Below, piece by piece: positions 16,062 through 23,798 of a stretch of DNA of 64,000 bases. A program made the position numbers and the translations under genes. The notes below the pieces were generated by a model. It worked only from the letters and a program-made list of their open reading frames with translations, was not told where the DNA came from and did not search any database. How positions within the stretch are numbered: position 1 is the first letter of the stretch; every line of letters starts with the position of its first letter. This DNA is from Idiomarina aquatica (GTDB lineage Bacteria > Pseudomonadota > Gammaproteobacteria > Enterobacterales > Alteromonadaceae), in NCBI RefSeq assembly GCF_003987185.1, contig NZ_PIPS01000002.1:372001-436000 (forward strand), in the 5' to 3' direction.

Positions 16062-18347
16062 TTACATAAACTGATACGACAGACTGAGTTTGATGCTGCG
16101 AGGCATGATGTAACGTCCGTTTGGCGCATCAGGGTTGCGCGGATCGCCTTCGGTAACACCGAGTTCGTCGGTCAGGTTATCAACCGCCAATTGCAGGCGC
16201 AGTGCGTCAGTCGGCTCAACCATCAAACCGAAATCGATTTTCTCGTAACCTTCCAGCACTACCGTGTTTTCGTTGTTACCGTAGCGGTCATCAACGGCAG
16301 TCAGTGTGGCATAAACCGATGATGGCATATCGGCTAAATCAAACGCGTAGCTCGGCGTTACACGCAGTTGCCAGCCCGGTTGGCGCTGTGCTTCATTGCC
16401 TTCATTGGTTGGGCTTTCTGTGATTTCAGTTTCCTGAATGGTCGCGTTAAGCGCTAACGAGAAACCCGAACGATGATCATAACGGCCGTCCAGTTCGATC
16501 CCATAGGCCTCATTGGTCAGAATCTCGGCCGGCACACCCGGACGACGAACGAAGGTATCGCCTTTGACTTCGTTGGTAAAGGCGGTCGCGAAGAAGCGAA
16601 TGTCATCGTTCATAAATTTATAACCGAATTCACCCTGAGTGACTTCTTTGATCAACGGGTTACCGTCGCTGTAAGCGCCGTAATTATCACGGAAGTCGTC
16701 AAAATACGGCATTTTGTAACCGCGGTTGGCGCGAATGAATACGCCACTGAAGTCGTTCAGTGCGTAATTAGCACCGACCGTCCAGGAGGTTTTGTCTTCA
16801 TCGTATTCAACCGGCTTGTTGATGCTGCCGTCCAGTCCTTCATCAACGGTGTAATTAACTTGGTGGTTCTCGCGACGCAGGCCGGCATCGATGGTCAGAT
16901 CGTCGGTGGCAAACCAAGAACCGGTTGCGTAATAAGCGGTGGTGTCGGCGTCACCAACCGAGCTGATGTCGTAGTCAAAACCGCAACTTACCGTCGGGTC
17001 GTCATTACAGGCAATGCCACTCAGCATTTCGCCACCGGGTTGCAATACGTAGTAGGCTTCGTTACCAATACTCCACCAATCGTCGGCTTTGGTGTTGGCG
17101 GTATAAAGACCAAAAGACACATCGAATAAGTCAAAGCGTTTAGAGATAGCCAAGTCGTTCGTAAACGACTGGATGTCCTTCAATACCACCCAGCGACCAA
17201 TTTGCTGCACCGCGGTGTCGCCGGCGTACTCATTACCAGTGACGGTGCCGGTTGCGGTGGCGCCATTATCGGCAACCGCAGCGACGGTGGTTGCGCCGCC
17301 CGCCGGCACCAGGCCGTAGGTATTGGCTTCACCCTTGGTGAGATTAAAGCGATCAATCAAACGCCAGCCGTTCGGTAATTCCAGTTTCAGGCTACCGCCG
17401 CTGATGTGACCGTCCCAGCCACGACCGTTGCCAAAGTCGAACATTTCGGTGGTGCCGTTATCGGGGCCGTAACTGATATTGGCCTGGCGATTTAGCGGAC
17501 CGATTTGCGTGTAGCTGGCATCGATGCCATCAATGTTTAGCGGAGTGGGAAGGTACCAGGTGCCGTGGTCATCGGTTTGGCGGGTATAAACATTCAGTTC
17601 GCCTTTATCGAATTTCTTGGTCAGGTTAAGGGTAAATTGATTACCTTCTTCGCTGTTAAAACCGGCTTCACGAATGCCTTCTGAGCTTTTCACGTAGCCA
17701 CCGACCATGTAATACAGGTCGTCAGCGAGTTCGCCGCTCATCACCAGATCGAGGCGGTTAAGCCCATAGTCAGAAACCGAGTATTTAGCCACGGCTTCGG
17801 TCATGTCACTGCCACGTTTCAAACGGAAGTTGGTGGTTAAGCCGGGTTGTCCGTTGCTGACGATAGGGTTAGGCCCACCGCGCAGGCCTTCGACCATTTC
17901 AATGGTTTCGTCAATGCGGAATATTTGCGAGTTTTCTAAGAACGACAGTGTAGAGGGTGGGTAGACCGGTGAACCTTCCAGCGCGATGGTCAGGAATGGC
18001 GCATCACCGCCACCGGGAAAGCCCCGCACCCAGACGTTAGCACCCGACTCGCCGCCCGAGCTTTCCACCCAGACACCGGGTATAGCTTTTAACAGGTCAG
18101 CGGTCGATTTAGGGGAAATCTTGTCGATATCGACGCTGTCGATGTTGGTAACGGCAAAGCTGGCATCGATCTTACGGATGCCGGCGCCGCCGGGAGTACC
18201 GCTAACGACGATGACTTCAGGCTTTTCAGCCTGATTATTGCTGCCGTTATCGGTTTGGTTTGAGCTAGTGTCCTGGGCGGTTGCAGTACCTGCGAGCGCG
18301 ACAGAAACTGCGGTCGCAAGTAAACCTTTTGAGAACATCGTCTTCAT
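16062..18347 (-). CDS. TonB-dependent receptor of the LacI/trehalase regulon
   Basis: 761 residues with an AGGAGCACACC ribosome site. Signal peptide (cleavage after TATA), TonB-box-like EVIVVSGTPG, plug domain with STADLLKAIPGVWVESSGG and VWVRGFPGGG, then a barrel whose last strand ends SLSYQFM. An EIEL/IELDGRYD barrel segment and the terminal NLTDE motif are typical of the family. Two LacI-family operators lie over its promoter, and the regulator, an MFS permease and a trehalase follow divergently, so it most likely carries a disaccharide such as trehalose or an oligosaccharide across the outer membrane. Substrate is inferred from context. Confidence 0.92.
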   Translation of the reverse strand: MKTMFSKGLLATAVSVALAGTATAQDTSSNQTDNGSNNQAEKPEVIVVSGTPGGAGIRKIDASFAVTNIDSVDIDKISPKSTADLLKAIPGVWVESSGGESGANVWVRGFPGGGDAPFLTIALEGSPVYPPSTLSFLENSQIFRIDETIEMVEGLRGGPNPIVSNGQPGLTTNFRLKRGSDMTEAVAKYSVSDYGLNRLDLVMSGELADDLYYMVGGYVKSSEGIREAGFNSEEGNQFTLNLTKKFDKGELNVYTRQTDDHGTWYLPTPLNIDGIDASYTQIGPLNRQANISYGPDNGTTEMFDFGNGRGWDGHISGGSLKLELPNGWRLIDRFNLTKGEANTYGLVPAGGATTVAAVADNGATATGTVTGNEYAGDTAVQQIGRWVVLKDIQSFTNDLAISKRFDLFDVSFGLYTANTKADDWWSIGNEAYYVLQPGGEMLSGIACNDDPTVSCGFDYDISSVGDADTTAYYATGSWFATDDLTIDAGLRRENHQVNYTVDEGLDGSINKPVEYDEDKTSWTVGANYALNDFSGVFIRANRGYKMPYFDDFRDNYGAYSDGNPLIKEVTQGEFGYKFMNDDIRFFATAFTNEVKGDTFVRRPGVPAEILTNEAYGIELDGRYDHRSGFSLALNATIQETEITESPTNEGNEAQRQPGWQLRVTPSYAFDLADMPSSVYATLTAVDDRYGNNENTVVLEGYEKIDFGLMVEPTDALRLQLAVDNLTDELGVTEGDPRNPDAPNGRYIMPRSIKLSLSYQFM

Positions 18348-18439
18348 GGTGTGCTCCTGACTCGAATTCGTTTAGTTGTTATTCTGTTTGGTGGCGTTTA
18401 TCTGCTTAATTTTTGGTCGCCCACCTTGACCGTGAGGCC

Positions 18440-18468
18440 AACATAGAATGCCTTGCAATCGTTTGCAA
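18440..18468 (-). promoter_or_regulatory. Sigma-70 promoter of the TonB receptor
   Basis: Minus strand TTGCAA (18468-18463), 17-base spacer, TATGTT (18445-18440). The proximal LacI-type operator covers the -35 and part of the spacer, so repressor binding would block polymerase. Confidence 0.55.
18454..18467. promoter_or_regulatory. LacI-family operator 1
   Basis: TGCAATCGTTTGCA, an exact match to the LacI/GalR-family pattern TGNAANCGNTTNCA. It overlaps the -35 region of the TonB receptor promoter. Confidence 0.85.
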
Positions 18469-18477
18469 GAACAAAAA

Positions 18478-18491
18478 TGCAAACGATTGCA
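18478..18491. promoter_or_regulatory. LacI-family operator 2
   Basis: TGCAAACGATTGCA, the exact reverse complement of operator 1, with centres 24 bases apart. Two sites on one helix face-range could bind two repressor dimers cooperatively. Confidence 0.85.
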
Positions 18492-18637
18492 TCTTTTTTG
18501 TTTCAATGTTGTTAACTATCGTTTACATAGGTTGATGAAATTATAACCGAGCCGGACTGCCGCGCGAATCTAACCGTGCAGGCTAGGAACAGCGGGATTA
18601 AACCGCTATAGTGAAGAAAAAACAACGATAAAGACGA

Positions 18638-19660
18638 ATGGCCAAAAAGCAATCAAGACTGACGTTGGCGAAGCTCGCTGAGCTGGCAGGGGTGTCTACC
18701 TCTACCGCCTCGCGGGCGCTCAAAGACAATCCGCTGATCAAACAACAGACCCGTGACAAAGTTAAGGCGCTGGCACGCCAGCATAACTTTAGTATCAATA
18801 CAGCGGCCAGCCGCTTGCGCACGCGTAAAACTCACGTTATCGCCGTAATTCTTAACCTTATCGAACATACTGAACAGAGCGTTACCGATCCGTTCTTGCT
18901 GAAGATTGTCGGCGATCTGAATATGGCGCTTAACGCGCGCGGCTACGAGTTGTTGCTGTCGAACTCGTTTATGGCTACCGACGACTGGGCCAACTATTTT
19001 ATCGGAAGTCAGCGTGCCGATGGCATCATTGTTATCGGTCAGGGTAAAACCAGCGCCAAAATTGATGCGGCCGCGGACGCCGGGGTGCCACTGGTGGTCT
19101 GGGGTGAACCGAAAACGGCGGCGCGCTATCCGGTGGTTGGCGGTGATAACTTATTTGGCGGTCACGAGAGTACCTGGTATCTGCTTAACCATGGTTGCCG
19201 CCGTATTTTGTTTCTTGGCGACCCCGAGCATGCGGAAATGCGTCACCGTCATCAAGGCTACCTCAACGCATTAACAGAGCATGGCATTGAGCCCGACCCG
19301 GCACTCACGGCCAGCATCGATATTACCTCAACCGCCGCTTATGATTTTATTAATCAACACATTCGCGAGCACGGGCTTAACTTTGACGGCATTGTCTGTG
19401 TCAGTGACATGGTGGCGTTGGGCGCACTTAAAGCCCTAAAGGAACGCTATGTCGGTATTCCGCAGGACGTCAGCATTGTTGGTTATGACGACATTGCGCT
19501 AGCAGAGCTGATGCATCCCTCGTTAACCACCGTAAGGCAGAATACCCAACAGGCTGCTGAGATGATGGTTAACGAACTGATCAAACAGCTGGAAGGGCAG
19601 AGTGCAGCTTCGCAAGTGGTCGAAACTCGTTTGATTGTGCGTCGCTCAACCGCTCAGTAA
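18638..19660 (+). CDS. LacI-family repressor of trehalose-type regulon
   Basis: 340 residues. N-terminal LacI helix-turn-helix and hinge (LTLAKLAELAGVSTSTASRAL, residues 8-28; hinge AASRLRTRKTHVIAV about 55-70), then a periplasmic-binding-protein-like sensor domain ending VQ-type ETRLIVRRST. It is divergent from the TonB receptor and upstream of the permease and trehalase genes; identical operators stand in front of both units, so it very probably represses both until the sugar or a derivative binds. The effector is not shown by the sequence; trehalose or trehalose-6-phosphate are the natural guesses. Confidence 0.93.
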   Translation: MAKKQSRLTLAKLAELAGVSTSTASRALKDNPLIKQQTRDKVKALARQHNFSINTAASRLRTRKTHVIAVILNLIEHTEQSVTDPFLLKIVGDLNMALNARGYELLLSNSFMATDDWANYFIGSQRADGIIVIGQGKTSAKIDAAADAGVPLVVWGEPKTAARYPVVGGDNLFGGHESTWYLLNHGCRRILFLGDPEHAEMRHRHQGYLNALTEHGIEPDPALTASIDITSTAAYDFINQHIREHGLNFDGIVCVSDMVALGALKALKERYVGIPQDVSIVGYDDIALAELMHPSLTTVRQNTQQAAEMMVNELIKQLEGQSAASQVVETRLIVRRSTAQ

Positions 19661-19668
19661 ATGGATTA

Positions 19669-19682
19669 TGCAATCGTTTGCA
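19669..19682. promoter_or_regulatory. LacI-family operator 3
   Basis: TGCAATCGTTTGCA, identical to operator 1, located nine bases after the LacI stop codon and 57 bases before the MFS start. It places the permease-trehalase operon under the same repressor. Confidence 0.85.
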
Positions 19683-19739
19683 TTTTTTCATGCCGAAAGA
19701 TAGACTCAGCGATTATCGTTAACAAAGTGTTACTTTCTA

Positions 19740-20978
19740 ATGTCCAGATTGTTGATTATAGCTGCGATTGCAGCGAGCTATTATGTGTTTGCCATTCTGT
19801 TGAACAGTGTGGGAACGGTCATCTTACAATCGATCACCAGTTTTGAGGTATCGAAACCTCAGGCCAGCATCTTAGAAGGCTTTAAAGATCTCTCAATTGC
19901 GATAGTGTCTTTTTTGGTTGCATCTTTTATCCCGCGGGTCGGCTATAAACTGGCGCTGCTCTGTGGACTGGGGCTGGTTGCGGTGCTGTGTGCGATAACG
20001 CCGGGTATTGCGGAATTCTGGTCCGTGAAGTTGTTGTTTGCCGGTGTCGGTACCGCGTTTGCGCTGGTAAAGGTGTCGGTTTACGCCATCATCGGACAGT
20101 TGTCCCCGGATACGCGCTCACACTCGTCATTGATGAATGTCATCGAAGGCATTTTCATGCTCGGGGTGTTGTCCGGCTATTGGGTGTTTGCAGCGTTTAT
20201 AGACGAGGCTAACCCAGCGTCGCTGAGCTGGCTTAATGTGTATTATTTGCTGGCTGCCGTGGTGGCGGTAACCTTTATATTGGTGTTAATTGCACCGGTA
20301 GAAAAACCCCGTGCCGAGCCAGCTAAGGCGATGCTGGAATTCGTGACCATGTTGAAGATGGTTTATCAGCCGTTGGTACTGATTTTCATTCTGTCGGTGT
20401 TCCTTTACGTCTTAATCGAGCAGGGCATCGGTTCTTGGTTACCGACGTTTAACCGTGAGGTGTTGGGGCTGCCGGTGAATGTCAGTGTGCAGATCACCAG
20501 CATTTTTGCGGTATCGCTGGCGATTGGGCGGCTGGCTGCGGGTGCGGTGCTGGCACGGATGAACTGGTATCCGTTTTTAATGTTGTGCCTGATCGCGATG
20601 GGCGCAACCATGTTACTGAGTCTGCCGCTGGCACAGCACGTTGGCGACACGCCAATTGCGTCCTGGCTGGACGCGCCGCTGGCGGCATTTCTGGTGCCAT
20701 TGATCGGCCTAACTATGGCGCCGATTTACCCGGTCATCAACTCGGTGATGCTAAGTTCGTTGCCGAAAAGCCAACATGCGCCAATGACTGGCTTGATCGT
20801 AGTGTTTTCCGCGCTGGGTGGCACCACCGGGTCCATTGTTACCGGACTGATTTTTGATGCCATGGGCGGTCAGCAGGCGTTCTACTTATTGTTGGTGCCG
20901 ATTGCGTTGATCATGGTGACGCTGTTTTTCTTCCGTCGTTCATCGCTGCAGGTTAAGGCGAAGGGGGAACTGGCATGA
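19740..20978 (+). CDS. MFS sugar permease
   Basis: 412 residues with about 12 hydrophobic segments in two halves of six, split by a cytoplasmic loop near residue 190 (PVEKPRAEPAKAM). The fold and the FucP-like features (SSLMNVIEGIFMLGVLSG, PIYPVINSVMLSSLP in TM segments) indicate a major facilitator sugar:proton symporter of the inner membrane. The ribosome site is weak. The last four bases overlap the trehalase start (ATGA), so the two are translationally coupled. With an intracellular trehalase next door the likely cargo is trehalose taken up intact; this is inference from position. Confidence 0.88.
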   Translation: MSRLLIIAAIAASYYVFAILLNSVGTVILQSITSFEVSKPQASILEGFKDLSIAIVSFLVASFIPRVGYKLALLCGLGLVAVLCAITPGIAEFWSVKLLFAGVGTAFALVKVSVYAIIGQLSPDTRSHSSLMNVIEGIFMLGVLSGYWVFAAFIDEANPASLSWLNVYYLLAAVVAVTFILVLIAPVEKPRAEPAKAMLEFVTMLKMVYQPLVLIFILSVFLYVLIEQGIGSWLPTFNREVLGLPVNVSVQITSIFAVSLAIGRLAAGAVLARMNWYPFLMLCLIAMGATMLLSLPLAQHVGDTPIASWLDAPLAAFLVPLIGLTMAPIYPVINSVMLSSLPKSQHAPMTGLIVVFSALGGTTGSIVTGLIFDAMGGQQAFYLLLVPIALIMVTLFFFRRSSLQVKAKGELA

Positions 20979-22432
20979 CCACCAGCGTATGGACCGAAGC
21001 ACTGACATTATTTAACAGCGAGCTGTTTCATGATGTGCAGATGGCGGGGTTGTTTAAGGACAGCAAAACCTTTGCTGATGCCATTGGTAAACAACCCTTA
21101 GCGAGCATTTGTGAACACTACCGACAGCAATGTCAGCAACCGGGTTTTGAGTTGGCGGCGTTTGTTGAACAGCACTTCGAACTGCCGGCTGAACCGGACC
21201 TTAGCGCGCTTCAGTGTGATGATGTCGATGAGTACATCGCGGCCATGTGGTCGGTATTGCAGCGAGCGCCGGATCAGCGCCAGCATGATAGCTTAATTCC
21301 GCTGCAACACCGGTATTTGGTACCCGGTGGGCGGTTCCGTGAAATTTATTACTGGGACAGCTATTTCACTGCCGAAGGCCTGCTGTGCGACGGCCACAGT
21401 GATGTGGTGGTCAGTATGCTGGAAAACTTCCTGGATATTCAGGAGCAGGTCGGCTGTATCCCCAACGGTAATCGTGCTTATTACCACACCCGCAGTCAGC
21501 CGCCGGTGCTGGTGCTCATTTTTGATTTGGTTCAACACCAGTTAAATGAGGTTCAGCGGGCGCGGGCGATTAAAGGGTTGCAGGCAGAACATCAGTTTTG
21601 GATGCAAAACCGAGCGCTGAGACTGGCCGACGGTAGCCTGTTAAATCGCTACTACGATAATGACGCGACTCCACGCCCGGAATCCTATCGCGAAGATTTG
21701 AATGCAGTGAGTGGATTAAATGACACCCGGGCTCATGAGTTTATGCGCCATATCCGTGCCGCTTGTGAATCCGGGTGGGATTTCAGTTCTCGCTGGTTTG
21801 CTGATGCCAATGATTTTACCAGCATTAAAACCACCGATATTGTGCCGGTTGATTTAAATGCACTGTTGTATCGTTTGGAGTTCCGATTAAGCCAACTGGT
21901 TGACGAGAGTTCGCAGCAGCAAGCTTATGCCGAAGCCGCGGCACAGCGTCAGCAGGCGCTTAATCAGTATTGTTATAACGCCGAACAGGGGTTTTATTTT
22001 GACTACGACCATCAACAACAACGGCAGACGCCGATATGGTCGCTGGCAGCGGTGGTGCCGTTATTCACTCAATTAGCGAGCCAACATCAAGCCGATGCGG
22101 TGGCCGATAACCTCTCCAAATTTTTGCGCCCGGGTGGTTTGGTTACCACCTTAACGGCAACGCAGCAGCAATGGGACTCGCCGAATGGCTGGGCGCCGTT
22201 GCAGTGGTTTGCCGTTAAAGGATTAGAACATTACGGTGTTAATGCGCTAGCGCAGGATATCAAACAACGTTGGGTTAATTTGGTTGCTGATTATTATGAC
22301 GCCAATCACGTCGTGTTGGAGAAGTATGACGTGTGTGATCCCCGTAAAGCGGCAACTGGTGGCGAATATGAAGTACAACTGGGCTTTGGGTGGAGCAATG
22401 GCGTATACCAGGCGTTTAAACGAAGCTTATAG
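20975..22432 (+). CDS. treF: Trehalase, GH37, cytoplasmic
   Basis: 485 residues. Both GH37 signatures are present: PGGRFREIYYWDSYF (about 112-126) and QWDSPNGWAPLQ (about 390-402), plus the glycine-rich GGEYEVQLGFGWSNG near the end, which supplies the catalytic base glutamate; the acid Asp lies in the DLNALLYRLE region. The enzyme hydrolyses trehalose to two glucoses. No signal peptide is present, so it is the cytoplasmic (TreF-like) form rather than periplasmic TreA, and depends on the coupled permease for substrate. Start overlaps the MFS stop by four bases. Confidence 0.94.
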   Translation: MTTSVWTEALTLFNSELFHDVQMAGLFKDSKTFADAIGKQPLASICEHYRQQCQQPGFELAAFVEQHFELPAEPDLSALQCDDVDEYIAAMWSVLQRAPDQRQHDSLIPLQHRYLVPGGRFREIYYWDSYFTAEGLLCDGHSDVVVSMLENFLDIQEQVGCIPNGNRAYYHTRSQPPVLVLIFDLVQHQLNEVQRARAIKGLQAEHQFWMQNRALRLADGSLLNRYYDNDATPRPESYREDLNAVSGLNDTRAHEFMRHIRAACESGWDFSSRWFADANDFTSIKTTDIVPVDLNALLYRLEFRLSQLVDESSQQQAYAEAAAQRQQALNQYCYNAEQGFYFDYDHQQQRQTPIWSLAAVVPLFTQLASQHQADAVADNLSKFLRPGGLVTTLTATQQQWDSPNGWAPLQWFAVKGLEHYGVNALAQDIKQRWVNLVADYYDANHVVLEKYDVCDPRKAATGGEYEVQLGFGWSNGVYQAFKRSL

Positions 22433-22494
22433 AAATTGGTTTAACTTAAAATGGTGAGCTAACATTGTGTTAGGTTTAGCATCAAGGACTATGC

Positions 22495-23199
22495 GTGTTG
22501 GCAGAGGACAAGGAAGTAGAGCTGCAAGCAGTAGCTTACGCAAAGAAACATAAAACGAAGTTAGCACGTCAACTTACTGATAAAACAATCTACGCGAAGG
22601 AGCGAGATCCGGTATCAGTATTTATGTGTGGCTCGCCAGGTGCAGGGAAAACGGAATCATCCAAAATATTTCTGAAAGAGATTGGTTCGGATAGCGTAAT
22701 TCGACTGGATCCAGACGATCTTCGGTGCCAGTTCCCTGGGTATAACGGCTCAAACTCATACTTGTTTCAACGGGCGATTTCGGTGGTTATCGAACGAGCA
22801 CTAGACTTTGCATTCCAAGGGAAACAATCATTCTTGCTAGACGGCACGTTATCAAAGTTGGACATTGCTGAGAAAAATATTCAACGTTGTCTTGATCGTA
22901 AACGGAGCGTTTTGATTTTGTTTGTTTATCAATCGCCAGCAATGGCCTGGGAGTTTGTTCAAGCTCGGGAAAAAGAAGAGGGGCGACGAATTCTTCCTGA
23001 AACGTTTATTGAGCAATTTTTGGGGGCTCAGGAAGTTGTTCGGAAACTGAAAAGGAAGTTTGGTGGTCGAATTCAGGTAGATTTATTGGTCAAGAATAAC
23101 CGAGGCCATACACGGTTCTATCACGATAACGTTACGGACATTGAAAATTTGCTTGCTGAGAAATTCACTCGCAATGAGTTGGAACAGTTGATAACATAA
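22495..23199 (+). CDS. Zeta-toxin-like kinase
   Basis: 234 residues from a GTG with AAGGA six bases upstream. Walker A GSPGAGKT at residues 46-53, IRLDPDDLR just after, and the downstream LLDGTLSKLDIAEKNIQRC and QAREKEEGRRI arginine-bearing segment match the zeta toxin fold. Zeta enzymes phosphorylate UDP-N-acetylglucosamine or other small molecules and poison cell-wall synthesis. No epsilon antitoxin gene precedes it; the 45 residues before Walker A could be an inhibitory region, or the small ORF downstream could be the partner. The codon use is more AT-rich than neighbours, and it lies beside a tRNA gene, suggesting transfer. Confidence 0.85.
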   Translation: MLAEDKEVELQAVAYAKKHKTKLARQLTDKTIYAKERDPVSVFMCGSPGAGKTESSKIFLKEIGSDSVIRLDPDDLRCQFPGYNGSNSYLFQRAISVVIERALDFAFQGKQSFLLDGTLSKLDIAEKNIQRCLDRKRSVLILFVYQSPAMAWEFVQAREKEEGRRILPETFIEQFLGAQEVVRKLKRKFGGRIQVDLLVKNNRGHTRFYHDNVTDIENLLAEKFTRNELEQLIT

Positions 23200-23264
23200 G
23201 TCGTGTTTGTGCCATGTAATAGTGTGGATACAGTTAGCGCAGCAATAATATTGAGGAAACACAA

Positions 23265-23429
23265 ATGCTTAGTCGTCTTTTTGGTAGCAAAGCACCTGAA
23301 AATTCGAACCTGTCAGAATTCGTGCGAAATGCAAAATCGCGCGATAAGAAGCGCGTGTATGCTCGGGTAATTGATAAAGCGATTGAGGCACAAAACGAAG
23401 TGATTGAACGGCAAAAGCCAACGTCATAA
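23265..23429 (+). CDS. Small protein downstream of zeta kinase, 54 aa
   Basis: A short frame starting ATG with a strong GAGGAAACACAA site, 65 bases after the zeta stop codon. The product begins MLSRLFGSKAPEN and is charged and helical in its second half (AKSRDKKRVYARVIDKAIEA, ending KPTS). A good ribosome site, terminator directly after, and position behind an orphan toxin-like kinase support a real gene, perhaps the antitoxin or a regulator. No recognised family; function is inference only. Confidence 0.6.
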   Translation: MLSRLFGSKAPENSNLSEFVRNAKSRDKKRVYARVIDKAIEAQNEVIERQKPTS

Positions 23430-23460
23430 ATTCTTGAATGTACATACAGTTAGTTAAGAA

Positions 23461-23486
23461 ACGGAGGCGACTGCCTTCGTTTTTTA
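23461..23486 (+). terminator. Rho-independent terminator of zeta unit
   Basis: ACGGAGGC-GACT-GCCTTCGT stem (one G-U pair) followed by T-rich tract. It ends the zeta kinase/small-protein unit. Confidence 0.85.
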
Positions 23487-23594
23487 TTTGAAAGCAAACA
23501 ACGAATCACATAGTTAGATAACTGCGGAAAATAATTGCCGCCGACGTGATTTTGATGCCAATATTGACTACATGGTTTTTTGGGGAAGAAAAAG

Positions 23595-23671
<77 letters not shown>

Positions 23672-23720
23672 ACATTTTGAAGTGCTGTGTCGTGAAGACG
23701 GGCGCTATATTATTCATTTC

Positions 23721-23759
23721 GAATCACTGACGCAAGACTTTTTTCAGCGTCAGTGATTC
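23721..23759. repeat. 13-bp perfect inverted repeat upstream of tRNA-Val
   Basis: GAATCACTGACGC and its exact complement GCGTCAGTGATTC separated by 13 bases. It lies between the end of the acyl-CoA dehydrogenase gene and the tRNA, both on the minus strand. Without a T-run in the minus direction it is not a clear terminator; it may still separate the two transcripts. Confidence 0.6.
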
Positions 23760-23798
23760 AAATGGCTAGTTTTCAGACAGATGGTGCTGTGTTGCTCA

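Noticed and set aside
16473-17129. Plus-strand 218-codon open frame inside the TonB receptor
   Set aside because: Shadow of the receptor barrel coding; no recognisable product and no independent start signals.
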